From: Cloacibacillus sp. An23
Lineage (GTDB): Bacteria > Synergistota > Synergistia > Synergistales > Synergistaceae
DNA: 64,000 bases
Assembly: GCF_002159945.1 (NCBI RefSeq)
Contig: NZ_NFJQ01000009.1
Location: 101,687-165,686 of the forward strand
Direction of reading: 5' to 3'
The notes below the pieces were generated by a model that was not told where the DNA came from, did not search any database, and was given only the letters and a program-made list of their open reading frames with translations. Positions 8,091-15,024 of this stretch are shown one piece after another; the first letter of the stretch is position 1, and every line of letters begins with the position of its first letter. A program made the translations under genes and the position numbers.

Positions 8091-9365
8091 TCAGCGGCTT
8101 TTCGTCAAGCCGGCCTGCGCTATCCATTCCTTCAGCACATTCTTCTTACGGCGCAGGGTAAGGAACAGCAGAAGCGCGGCACAGAGGCCGCAGCACGGAT
8201 ACCCGGCCCAACCGCCGAAAGTCTGCATTACGGAGCCCGCGAAAAAATTCCCGAGCGGCAGAGAGCCCTGCGTTAGGAACGTGTAGACGCTCATCACGCG
8301 GCCGCGGTACTCGTCCGGCGTATGCACCTGAAATATGGAATTTCCGGCGTTGAGGAAAACGAGATTGAAAAATCCTATCGCGGCGACGAAAAGATAAGCC
8401 GTACCTCTGTTCCACGCGAAAAGCATCAGCAGATGCGCGAACAGCGTCGCGGCGGCTCCGGCGGGAAGCAGCCACTTCTTCTCGCCGCTCTTCGCGAGCG
8501 AGGCCATCGTCACGGCTCCGGCGAGCGACCCCGCGCCCATCGCCGAGAGCATACCGGTGTACGCGTCGGCCCCCATTTCGAGCACCGTCTTGGTGAACAC
8601 AGGAACCATCACCTCGCCGTTCAGCGCGAACGTGCAGACCACAGCGAGGAAAGTCGCGTTTATCGAAAGAGTCTCGTCCCTGCGGATATAGTTGATCCCC
8701 TCAAAAACCTCGCGGAGTACGCTGCGCCTCTTCGGCGCAGGAAGGGCCTTCGGCTCAACCGTCCGCAGCCGCGTCAGGCTGAAAAGCACGGCGAGGAAGC
8801 TCACGGCGTTCAGCATGAAGCACACTCCGGCTCCGAACTCCATCATCACAGCTCCGGCGAGCGCGGGGCCGACGATGCGCGCGAGGTTGACTATCGACGA
8901 GTTGAGCGACACGGCGTTCATAACGTCCTGCCTGCCGACCAGGCAGACGAAGAAAGAGAGGCGCGCGGGGACGTCGATTGTGGTGGTGATTCCGAGGAAT
9001 ACGCAGAGCGCCAGAAGCTGCCAGTAATGCGCGGAGCCGGAGAAGGCGAGCGCCGCGAGCGCGACCGCCTGCAGCATGAGCAGGGATTGCGTGACTATGA
9101 GGATCTTGCGCTTAGGAAAGCGGTCCACTATCGCGCCGGCGAAGAGTGTGAAAAGCAGCATAGGCATGAACTGCGCGACGCCGACGAGGCCGACGAGGAA
9201 CGGCGAGTCCGTCATCGTATAGACGAGCCACATCAGAGCCGTCCTCTGCATCCACGTGCCGAGCAGCGAAACGCACTGCCCGGTCCAGAATATGCGGAAG
9301 TCCCTGTGCTTGAGCGACGCGAAGACATTGTCCAGAAGGGCCGCGCCCTTCTTCCTGAGCGGCAT
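8091..9365 (-). CDS. MFS transporter of the EntS-like (MFS_3) type
   Basis: A 424-aa membrane protein with about 12 hydrophobic helices. The N-terminal region (LKHRDFRIFWTGQ...LGTWMQRTA, then VGVAQFMPMLLFTLFAGAIVDRFPKRK) is characteristic of the MFS_3 family that includes the enterobactin exporter EntS and many predicted drug or siderophore exporters. The start is the ATG at 9365 (MPLRKKG), with GGAGGAGGTG just upstream; a longer frame to 9482 has no ribosome binding site. The substrate is unknown. It is a single gene convergent with purA. Confidence 0.85.
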   Translation of the reverse strand: MPLRKKGAALLDNVFASLKHRDFRIFWTGQCVSLLGTWMQRTALMWLVYTMTDSPFLVGLVGVAQFMPMLLFTLFAGAIVDRFPKRKILIVTQSLLMLQAVALAALAFSGSAHYWQLLALCVFLGITTTIDVPARLSFFVCLVGRQDVMNAVSLNSSIVNLARIVGPALAGAVMMEFGAGVCFMLNAVSFLAVLFSLTRLRTVEPKALPAPKRRSVLREVFEGINYIRRDETLSINATFLAVVCTFALNGEVMVPVFTKTVLEMGADAYTGMLSAMGAGSLAGAVTMASLAKSGEKKWLLPAGAAATLFAHLLMLFAWNRGTAYLFVAAIGFFNLVFLNAGNSIFQVHTPDEYRGRVMSVYTFLTQGSLPLGNFFAGSVMQTFGGWAGYPCCGLCAALLLFLTLRRKKNVLKEWIAQAGLTKSR

Positions 9366-10006
9366 TGCCGCACCTCCTCCCATACGCGCGGCGGCGTGAA
9401 AACCGCGTTGCTTTATTATATACCGATTAGACGGAAAAGCCGAAACCGCCGGCGCCGCGCTTCTGCGGCGGCGGGAGCGCACGGCGCGCGGCTTCGCCTC
9501 TTGATTTTCACGCCCAGGCGGAAAACGGCGCCGCCGGATGCCGCGTCAAGCGCTTCATGACTGGGGGCCGCCGGTCCCCAAACTGCCATAAACGCCGGCG
9601 AACGTCCCGTGCTCCGCCGCGCGCCGCTGATGGGAGCGCGTTTTTTGCGGCGCTCGCCGCCTCCGACGCGGAGCGCAAGCGGAGTACGGCGCGCCGCCTG
9701 CCCCGCATTCGACGGCGCGGCGGCCCGTTTCGTCCGCGCCGCGCCGTCCGGTTCCCCCGGCGAAATTTTAACGACGTTATTTCGATGAATCGCTAAAATA
9801 TCTTTTATCTAATCTGTAGAAATTCAAAAAGCATTCATGTATAATGCTACAAACTGGAACGGCGCTTCGCGCCGCGGCTATTCCATCAAAAAGCGAGTTT
9901 CGGATGTATGAGCAAAAGTTAAGCCGGCGGCGGCCGGGCGGGCCGCGCGGCTATCCTTATAGAAATTCCGTATTTTCGAAGCGTCGTTTGAAAGGAGAAG
10001 AAATCT
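9366..10006. other. GC-rich intergenic region with a promoter for the symporter
   Basis: About 640 nt with no credible gene; the open frames here are low-complexity Arg/Ala-rich shadows. A TATAAT at 9840-9845, with TAGAAA 17 nt upstream, is the likely promoter of the symporter gene, giving a GC-rich leader of about 150 nt that contains a small hairpin near 9860-9888. Confidence 0.4.
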
Positions 10007-11257
10007 ATGTCAGAATCGAACAGCGTACTGAAGTCTTACCGCTTCCCGATAATACTGCTCTGCGCGATAGCGCTGGGCTGCGTCATCGGCGCGGTGATGG
10101 GGGAGAGGGCCGTCGTCCTCAAACCGCTCGGCGACCTTTTCATCAACGCGATGTTCATGGTCGTCGTTCCGCTCGTCTTCTCTACAATATGCAGCGCGGT
10201 CGCCTCCATGTCGTCGATGGAGCGTCTCGGCAAGGTCATGAAGTCCCTCGTCCTCGTCTTTGTAGTCACCGGAGCCGTCGCGGCGCTGCTGATGCTCGTC
10301 ACCGTAACGCTCTTCCCCCCCGCTGAGGGAGTCCACATCGAAATGCAGGCCGCCGGCGAAATCCAGGCTCTCAGCACGCCTGACCAGATAGTCAAGGCCG
10401 TTACGACCGACGACTTCGTCAAGCTGCTTTCGCGCAACGCGATGCTCCCGCTCATAATCTTCACGATATTCTTCGGCTTCAGCCTCCAGGCCCTCGGTGA
10501 GAGGGGACGCGCGGCCGGACGCGGCATCGCCGTCTTCGCGGACGCTATGCTCAAGCTCGTCGGCTATCTCATGTACTACGCCCCCATCGGCCTCATGGCC
10601 TACTTTGCGACGCTCGTAGGCGACTACGGCCCGAAGCTTTTGGGCGCGTACTTCCGCGCGATAGTCATATACCACGTCGCGACATTCGGATATTTCTTCG
10701 TTGCCTTCACGATCTACTCGTGGTGGGCGACGCAGGGCAAGGGCGTCCGCACCTTCTGGACGAACATAATCCCGCCCGCGCTCATGGCGCTCGGCTCGGG
10801 CAGCAGCACAGCGACCCTGCCCATCAATCTCGAGGCCGCGTCGAAGATGGGCATACCGCGCGACATCAGCGAGATAGCGCTCCCGATAGGCGCGACGGCG
10901 CACATGGAAGGTTCCTGCCTTTCCGGCATTCTTAAAATTTCGTTCCTCTTCGGGATATTCGGCCTGCCCTTCGACGGTATAGGCACGATGGCTACGGCGG
11001 TCACCGTCGCGGTGCTCTCGGGCGTCGTCCTCTCCGGCATCCCCGGCGGCGGCCTCGTCGGCGAAATGCTGATAGTCAGCCTCTACGGCTTCCCGCCCGA
11101 GGCGTTCCCGATAATCGCGACGATAGGCTTCCTCGTCGACCCCGCCGCGACGATGGTCAACGCCACCGGCGACACCTGCTCGTCGCTCATAATCTCGCGC
11201 CTCGTCGAAGGCAAAGACTGGTTCGCCAAGGCGATGGCGGGCAGGGAAAGCGCGTAA
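10007..11257 (+). CDS. Dicarboxylate/amino acid:cation (Na+ or H+) symporter, DAACS family
   Basis: A 416-aa membrane carrier. It shows the DAACS fold: eight or so hydrophobic helices, the first re-entrant loop motif LGSGSSTATLPI (near residue 262; the family serine-rich loop) and the conserved SIPQGG-like LSGIPGGGLVGEML followed by VDPAATMVNATGDT near residue 376, where Asp and Asn contact cation and substrate. Likely substrates are glutamate, aspartate or C4-dicarboxylates; the sequence alone does not decide. Monocistronic with a GAAAGGAG ribosome binding site. Confidence 0.92.
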   Translation: MSESNSVLKSYRFPIILLCAIALGCVIGAVMGERAVVLKPLGDLFINAMFMVVVPLVFSTICSAVASMSSMERLGKVMKSLVLVFVVTGAVAALLMLVTVTLFPPAEGVHIEMQAAGEIQALSTPDQIVKAVTTDDFVKLLSRNAMLPLIIFTIFFGFSLQALGERGRAAGRGIAVFADAMLKLVGYLMYYAPIGLMAYFATLVGDYGPKLLGAYFRAIVIYHVATFGYFFVAFTIYSWWATQGKGVRTFWTNIIPPALMALGSGSSTATLPINLEAASKMGIPRDISEIALPIGATAHMEGSCLSGILKISFLFGIFGLPFDGIGTMATAVTVAVLSGVVLSGIPGGGLVGEMLIVSLYGFPPEAFPIIATIGFLVDPAATMVNATGDTCSSLIISRLVEGKDWFAKAMAGRESA

Positions 11258-11280
11258 AAACTTTTCCCGAAATACTGGCG

Positions 11281-11321
11281 GCGCGGCGCGCGGACGAAAA
11301 CTTCGCGCGCCGCGCTTTTTT
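11281..11321 (+). terminator. Rho-independent terminator after the symporter
   Basis: Perfect 12-bp stem GCGCGGCGCGCG/CGCGCGCCGCGC followed by six T. Confidence 0.9.
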
Positions 11322-11349
11322 GCGCGCCGGCGGCTTCCGCGTTACAATC

Positions 11350-11538
11350 ACGCCCGCATGAAAAGGTTTGCGCCCCCCGCGGGATGTCGGAGGGCGCGCT
11401 TTGTGTGTTGGGAAGGTTATGAGACTTATAGGAGAGAGAGTGTGGTAAACCGACGAGAACCTTCGCCGGCGGCCGAAGGGAAGCCGCCGTAAAATTCCTT
11501 CGTCTTCGTCTATCTGTTAGCTCTCGCTAACTGATGAC
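11350..11538 (-). ncRNA. Candidate metal-regulated small RNA (no ORF)
   Basis: A minus-strand promoter (TTGACA at 11568-11573, N17, TAATCT at 11545-11550) is overlapped by two copies of the RTTAGC-N4-GCTAAC operator and points into about 190 nt with no coding frame. The predicted transcript has the second operator near its 5' end, a hairpin with stem CGGCGGC/GCCGCCG (11467-11489), a C/U-rich segment containing CTCTCTCTCC (11431-11440, complementary to GGAG-type ribosome binding sites), and a strong 10-bp stem at 11370-11397. This resembles metal-repressed regulatory RNAs such as FsrA in general design. A weak plus-strand promoter (TTGCGC-N17-TACAAT, 11320-11348) means the strand is not certain. 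Confidence 0.35.
11516..11531. promoter_or_regulatory. Metal-box operator site 1a
   Basis: Perfect inverted repeat GTTAGC-TCTC-GCTAAC. It is centred 31 bp from site 1b, about three helical turns. It would lie just downstream of the start site of the predicted minus-strand promoter and about 100 bp upstream of the methyltransferase promoter. Confidence 0.75.
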
Positions 11539-11546
11539 GTGATAAG

Positions 11547-11562
11547 ATTAGCATGAGCTAAC
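11547..11562. promoter_or_regulatory. Metal-box operator site 1b
   Basis: ATTAGC-ATGA-GCTAAC, one mismatch from a perfect inverted repeat. It overlaps the spacer and -10 of the minus-strand promoter TTGACA-N17-TAATCT. Confidence 0.75.
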
Positions 11563-11615
11563 ATATATGTCAACCCTTTTAGTGAAGATTGAAAGAAAAA
11601 ATTTTCAGCCGCCGC

Positions 11616-11626
11616 CGTGTTATAAT
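11616..11626 (+). promoter_or_regulatory. Extended -10 promoter of the methyltransferase gene
   Basis: TGTTATAAT ends at 11626, a perfect extended -10 (TG-N-TATAAT) without a good -35. It gives a leader of about 45 nt to the ATG at 11679. Confidence 0.55.
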
Positions 11627-11678
11627 CGGGCTGCATGAATTATATCCGACAACATCGTATAGAGGAGGAATTTCCGCG

Positions 11679-12308
11679 ATGCTTGAAAGCTTATTCAAAG
11701 ACAGCGGCTGTCCGCGCGGCTCGGTCGGGAAGCTGATCCTTTCGATGATGAACAGGGGGCACAGGGAGCTGCACGAATGGGCGCTGTCGCTTGTTGAAAT
11801 CGCGCCGCGCGCAAGGGCGCTGGACATAGGCTGCGGCGGAGGTTCTGCAATGGCGCTGATGCTGAGGCGCTGCCGCGATGGCAAGGTCTGCGGCATAGAC
11901 GTGTCGAAGTGCGGCCTTGAGTGCAGCGCGCGGCGCAACGCGAACGCTATAGCCGCTGGACGCTGCGAGGTGCGTGCGGGAAGCGCCGAAGCCGTACCCT
12001 ATCCCGACTGCTGGTTCGACCTCGTCACGGCCTTCGAGACGCTCTATTTCTGGAGCGACGTGGACGACGGCTTCGCCGAGGCGCTGCGCGTGCTAAGGCC
12101 CGGCGGTACGTTCCTTATAGCCAACAACCAGAGCGACCCGGCGTCCGCGAGATGGACGGACGTGGTGGACCGCATGACCGTCTACGGAGAGGACGATATA
12201 ACTGCGCGTCTGGCGCGAGCCGGCTTCGCCGCGATAAAGGTCCATTACGACGATGACGGCGCGATCTGCGTGACGGCGAAGAAGCCGGAAACGCGCAGGC
12301 GGGCTTAG
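11679..12308 (+). CDS. Class I SAM-dependent methyltransferase
   Basis: A 209-aa cytoplasmic enzyme with the Rossmann-type methyltransferase core: motif I ALDIGCGGGSA (near residue 47), the acidic VCGIDVS end of strand 2, the YPDCWFDLVTAFETLYFW segment (motif IV) and the VLRPGGTFLIAN motif (near residue 143). It belongs to the broad ubiE/Methyltransf_11 group; the methyl acceptor is unknown. The start chosen is the ATG preceded by AGAGGAGGAA; the longer frame begins upstream of the TATAAT promoter. It may be co-transcribed with the NTF2-like gene 41 nt downstream. Metal-box operators lie further upstream, but control of this gene is unproven. Confidence 0.85.
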   Translation: MLESLFKDSGCPRGSVGKLILSMMNRGHRELHEWALSLVEIAPRARALDIGCGGGSAMALMLRRCRDGKVCGIDVSKCGLECSARRNANAIAAGRCEVRAGSAEAVPYPDCWFDLVTAFETLYFWSDVDDGFAEALRVLRPGGTFLIANNQSDPASARWTDVVDRMTVYGEDDITARLARAGFAAIKVHYDDDGAICVTAKKPETRRRA

Positions 12309-12349
12309 CCCGCGGCGCGGGCGCGTATCCGCGGAAGAAGGTCCGTGTA

Positions 12350-12763
12350 ATGGCGGAAAATCAGTCTTTGCCCGAAGGGATCGAAAAACTTATAAAGAAC
12401 TACGTGCGCTCGGTGGAAGAGTGCGACGTCGAACTCGCGCGCGGCCTGTGGGACTCGAGCGGGCGGGTGTCGTTCATCCACCCGAACGGGTACGAGCGTT
12501 CGTTCGAGGAGGTCGCGGAGCATTTCTATAAGGGCACTATGGAGCGGCTTTGTACCAAACGCGAGCTCGTGGTCAGGAACATCGCGTGCAGGATGTGCAG
12601 CGAGGCGGCCTTCGCCGAGTTCGAGTGGGACTTCTATGCGACGGCGCGGGCGGACGGCTCTGAGATGCACACGGAGGGGCGCGAGTCCCAGTTCCTCGTC
12701 CTTAAAGACGGCGAGTGGAAGATAGCGCACATACATTATTCGCAGCCGAAGAAACAGCGGTGA
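12350..12763 (+). CDS. NTF2-like (SnoaL-fold) protein
   Basis: A 137-aa single-domain protein. The pattern of an N-terminal helix (IEKLIKNYVRSVEECDVELARGLWD), a mid segment VSFIHPNGYERSFEEVAEHFYKG and the C-terminal strands ending GEWKIAHIHYS is typical of the cystatin/NTF2 fold used by SnoaL-like and calcium/calmodulin kinase-association-type proteins. These are often small-molecule binding or isomerase-like enzymes. Function is unknown here. It directly follows the methyltransferase on the same strand. Confidence 0.7.
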   Translation: MAENQSLPEGIEKLIKNYVRSVEECDVELARGLWDSSGRVSFIHPNGYERSFEEVAEHFYKGTMERLCTKRELVVRNIACRMCSEAAFAEFEWDFYATARADGSEMHTEGRESQFLVLKDGEWKIAHIHYSQPKKQR

Positions 12764-12810
12764 CGCGCTGAGAAACCGCCGCTCCAGTTTTCAGCGGACG
12801 AGCGCATACG

Positions 12811-12843
12811 AAGCGGGCCGGAGTGAAAAGCTCCGGCCCGCTT
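12811..12843. terminator. Stem-loop between converging transcripts
   Basis: Perfect 13-bp inverted repeat AAGCGGGCCGGAG/CTCCGGCCCGCTT with a 7-nt loop between the NTF2-like gene (plus) and hydG (minus). It lacks a long T-run on either side, so it may be a bidirectional but imperfect terminator. Confidence 0.6.
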
Positions 12844-12887
12844 CCTGCTGGAAGGTTGTTTTATGGTTTTCCGCGTCGTTGTATCGT

Positions 12888-14315
12888 TTAGAAGTAAAGG
12901 TCCTGCGCGCCCTCTTCGAGTTTCTTGAGGCGCTCTTTCGTCAGTTCGCGGACGCGCTCGCTCGGGATGCGCTCGACCTCCTTGGCGATGACCTTTTCGC
13001 CGAGCTCTTTCAGATGGTCGGAGCCGTATCCTATTAAGTATTCCTTGAAGGTGAGTATCGCGTTCGGCTGGCATATGTTGCGTATCTGCCCGGATTTCGC
13101 GAGCGACATGAAGCGGTCGCCGGTGCGCCCCTGGCGGTAGCAGGCGGTGCAGTAGCTCGGGATGTAGCCGTCCTCGCAGAGCCAGGTCAGGACTTCGTCG
13201 GGCGAGCGGTCGTCGGAGATTTTGAACTGCGCCGTGTCGGGGCTGTCGGGCTGGCCTATCTCCTTGTGGTATCCGCCGATGCCGGTGCAGGAGCCGGCGC
13301 TGCACTGCGATATGCCGAGGTCGAGCTCTTTGCGGCGCGTCTCGGGCGTCTCGCGCGTGGAGATTATCATGCCGGTGTACGGCGTCGCTACGCGCAGCGT
13401 CGCTATGACGCGCAGGAACTGCTCGTCGGTCGGAATGTACGGGAATGTCTTGATGTCCACGCCCTCGGCCTCGCGCAGACGCGGGACGGAAATCGTGTGC
13501 GGCCCCACGCCGCAGACTTTTTCGAGGTTCTCGGCGAGCATGAGCTGCGCCACCGTCTCGTATTTGTAGTCGTAGAGTCCGTAGAGGACGCCGGTGCCGA
13601 CGTCGTCGATGCCGCCCTCCTGAGCGCGGTGCAGCGCCGTCGTGTGCCAGTTGTATATGCTCTTCGGCCCTGTCGGGTGGAGCTTCGCGTAGGTCGGTCG
13701 GTGGAAGGTCTCCTGGAAGAGTATGTACGTACCTATCTGCGCCGCCTTGAGGCGTTTGAACTCCTCGACGGTCGTCGCCGCGATGTTGACGTTTATCCTG
13801 CGTATCGAGTCGCCGCGCGAGTTCTTATAGGCGTAGACGCGCTCCATGCACTGGATGATGTAGTCGAGCGGCGAGTTGACCGGGTCTTCGCCGGACTCCA
13901 TCGCTATGCGCTTGTGTCCGAGCGCGAGTATCGCGTCGGTCTCCTGGTCTATCTCCTCCATCGAGAGCTTCTTGCGGAACATGTTGCAGTTCCCCGCGTG
14001 GAACCCGCAGTAGGTGCAGCCGTTCACGCAGTAGTTCGATACGTAGAGCGGAGCGAAGAGCACGATGCGCCGCCCGTAGATGCGCTCCTTTATCTCCTTC
14101 GCGAGCGAATAGAGCTCGTCTTCGAGCTCCGGGTCCGTTATCTCGAGGAACACCGCCGCGTCGCGGTGGTCGAGGCCGTGACATTCGCGCGCCTTCGATA
14201 TTAGCTCGCGCACGGCGCCTTTGTCGGCGGCGAGCTTCTTCGCCTGTTCCAGAGTTCCGAGTATCTCGGCGTCGTCTATGAACGAAGCGTCCTGAAACTG
14301 ATTCTTGTCGTACAT
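12888..14315 (-). CDS. hydG: [FeFe] hydrogenase H-cluster radical SAM maturase HydG
   Basis: A 475-aa tyrosine lyase that makes the CO and CN ligands of the [FeFe] hydrogenase H-cluster. The radical SAM cluster motif CVNGCTYC (CX3CX2C, near residue 93) is present. The HydG-specific auxiliary cluster near the C-terminus is also present: Y-C-T-A-C followed exactly 22 residues later by the Cys of NICQPN (CX2CX22C). The start ATG at 14315 has AGGAGG nine nt upstream; the GTG at 14324 overlaps that site and is rejected. hydE is not in the window; hydF lies about 37 kb away. A candidate small RNA and terminator lie just upstream. Confidence 0.95.
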   Translation of the reverse strand: MYDKNQFQDASFIDDAEILGTLEQAKKLAADKGAVRELISKARECHGLDHRDAAVFLEITDPELEDELYSLAKEIKERIYGRRIVLFAPLYVSNYCVNGCTYCGFHAGNCNMFRKKLSMEEIDQETDAILALGHKRIAMESGEDPVNSPLDYIIQCMERVYAYKNSRGDSIRRINVNIAATTVEEFKRLKAAQIGTYILFQETFHRPTYAKLHPTGPKSIYNWHTTALHRAQEGGIDDVGTGVLYGLYDYKYETVAQLMLAENLEKVCGVGPHTISVPRLREAEGVDIKTFPYIPTDEQFLRVIATLRVATPYTGMIISTRETPETRRKELDLGISQCSAGSCTGIGGYHKEIGQPDSPDTAQFKISDDRSPDEVLTWLCEDGYIPSYCTACYRQGRTGDRFMSLAKSGQIRNICQPNAILTFKEYLIGYGSDHLKELGEKVIAKEVERIPSERVRELTKERLKKLEEGAQDLYF

Positions 14316-14369
14316 TTTCCGCACCCTCCTGTTTTTATGCCGCCGCGCCTCCCAGTACCCTTCCTTATA

Positions 14370-14403
14370 AAAAAGGCCCCGCGTCCGACGGACGAAGGGC
14401 CAT
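14370..14403 (-). terminator. Rho-independent terminator upstream of hydG (end of candidate RNA)
   Basis: On the minus strand GGCCC...GGGCC-type stem with TCCGTCGGA at its top, followed by six T. It sits 55 nt before the hydG start, so it either ends a separate small RNA or works as an attenuator in the hydG leader. Confidence 0.75.
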
Positions 14404-14545
14404 AGCTGTGCATTATGTCGCGGCTCCTTCTCTCCGAACGGAACACCCGGTCAGACAGATGGTTCTTCCTCGCAGCCAAATGCCGCGCGTCCCGGAGAGC
14501 ATCCAAGCACGCGGAAGTCGCAGGCGGCTTGTTGTATTTATCACA
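14372..14545 (-). ncRNA. Candidate structured small RNA or hydG leader
   Basis: About 170 nt between a good minus-strand promoter (TTGCGG at 14574-14579, N17, TAGAAT at 14551-14556) and the terminator at 14370-14403. There is no coding frame of note. The interior can form a stem CTCTCCG/CGGAGAG extended by GGGAC/GTTCC (about 14433-14501), giving a long interrupted rod. Size and rod shape would fit 6S RNA, but I could not match its conserved central bubble. I tested SRP RNA and common riboswitch signatures by eye without success. It could be an attenuated leader of hydG. Confidence 0.45.
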
Positions 14546-14550
14546 TAGTT

Positions 14551-14579
14551 ATTCTAGCAAGCTTTACAGTATGCCGCAA
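14551..14579 (-). promoter_or_regulatory. Sigma-70-type promoter of the candidate RNA
   Basis: TTGCGG, 17-nt spacer, TAGAAT on the minus strand; start site predicted near 14545. Confidence 0.55.
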
Positions 14580-14644
14580 GGCGCATCTTGCGCTCGCGCC
14601 GTGAAATTCCGAAGCGGCGAAACTTCACAAAAGTAAGCGGCGGC

Positions 14645-14705
14645 TTATCATATCGCCCCGAAACTGATATAATCGTTCGGGCAGGCTAACTTAGCCTGCG
14701 CTAAC
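14645..14705 (+). promoter_or_regulatory. Promoter with metal-box operator site 2 for the DUF6110/ATPase operon
   Basis: TTATCA (14645-14650), 17 nt, TATAAT (14668-14673, also extended by TG at 14665). The operator CTTAGC-CTGC-GCTAAC (14690-14705) covers the region just after the predicted start near 14680. It overlaps a second perfect palindrome GCAGGCTAACTTAGCCTGC (14681-14699). A repressor bound here would block initiation. The half-sites match those at 11.5 and 18.0 kb. Confidence 0.75.
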
Positions 14706-14729
14706 CATATAAAGGAGGAGGTGCTTTTG

Positions 14730-14960
14730 ATGAGGTCTGAGTGCAAGGGCTGCCTGCTCGTGGCCGCCGGAGTCTTTCTCGGCATAGGCGCTTACGCGCT
14801 CGTCAAGAACGGCAGCGCGAAGAAGGCCGCCGTCAAGGTGCTCGCGAAGGGCATGGAACTTCAGGAGAAGGTCGCGTGCGTCGCGGAGAAGACGAAGGAA
14901 GCAGTCGCCGACACCGTAGCCGAGGCGAGGGTCGCCGCGGACGAGGAGAAGTGCTGCTAG
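14730..14960 (+). CDS. DUF6110-like small membrane protein linked to a metal ATPase
   Basis: A 76-aa protein. After a short N-terminus with two cysteines (SECKGC) comes one hydrophobic segment (LLVAAGVFLGIGAYALV, residues about 8-24), then a basic K-K helix and a helical tail ending DEEKCC. This layout matches the DUF6110 family that accompanies P1B-type ATPases in anaerobes. It is also analogous to the DUF1490/PacL proteins that act as metal-binding partners of mycobacterial CtpC-type pumps (known for that family, inferred here). The Cys pairs at both ends could bind metal. The ATG is preferred over an in-frame GTG at 14721 that overlaps the GGAGGAGG site. It is the first gene of the operator-controlled operon. 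Confidence 0.7.
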   Translation: MRSECKGCLLVAAGVFLGIGAYALVKNGSAKKAAVKVLAKGMELQEKVACVAEKTKEAVADTVAEARVAADEEKCC

Positions 14961-15024
14961 GATAGTGGGACGAGTCCGCGTTTCGTTCGTAAATGCGGAC
15001 TCATAGGATTGCGGGGAAGATTTT

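Noticed and set aside
8322..9560. Long plus-strand open frame opposite the MFS gene
   Set aside because: It is a GC-rich antisense shadow with an Arg/Glu-rich, non-globular translation; the minus strand encodes a clear 12-helix transporter.
11358..11489. Plus-strand ORF of about 43 codons and a 9-codon leader-peptide-like ORF (MRLIGERVW) at about 11418
   Set aside because: Low-complexity composition, no ribosome binding site for the longer one, no repeated regulatory codons in the short one, and no recognisable similarity.
12925..14204. Plus-strand open frames across hydG
   Set aside because: They are shadows; the minus strand carries both HydG cluster motifs with exact spacing.
14420..14520. 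Possible signal recognition particle RNA on the plus strand (GGTCAG...GCAGCC resembles the 4.5S core)
   Set aside because: The GNRA-type tetraloop and the asymmetric loop between these blocks are missing, and the clear promoter and terminator lie on the opposite strand.
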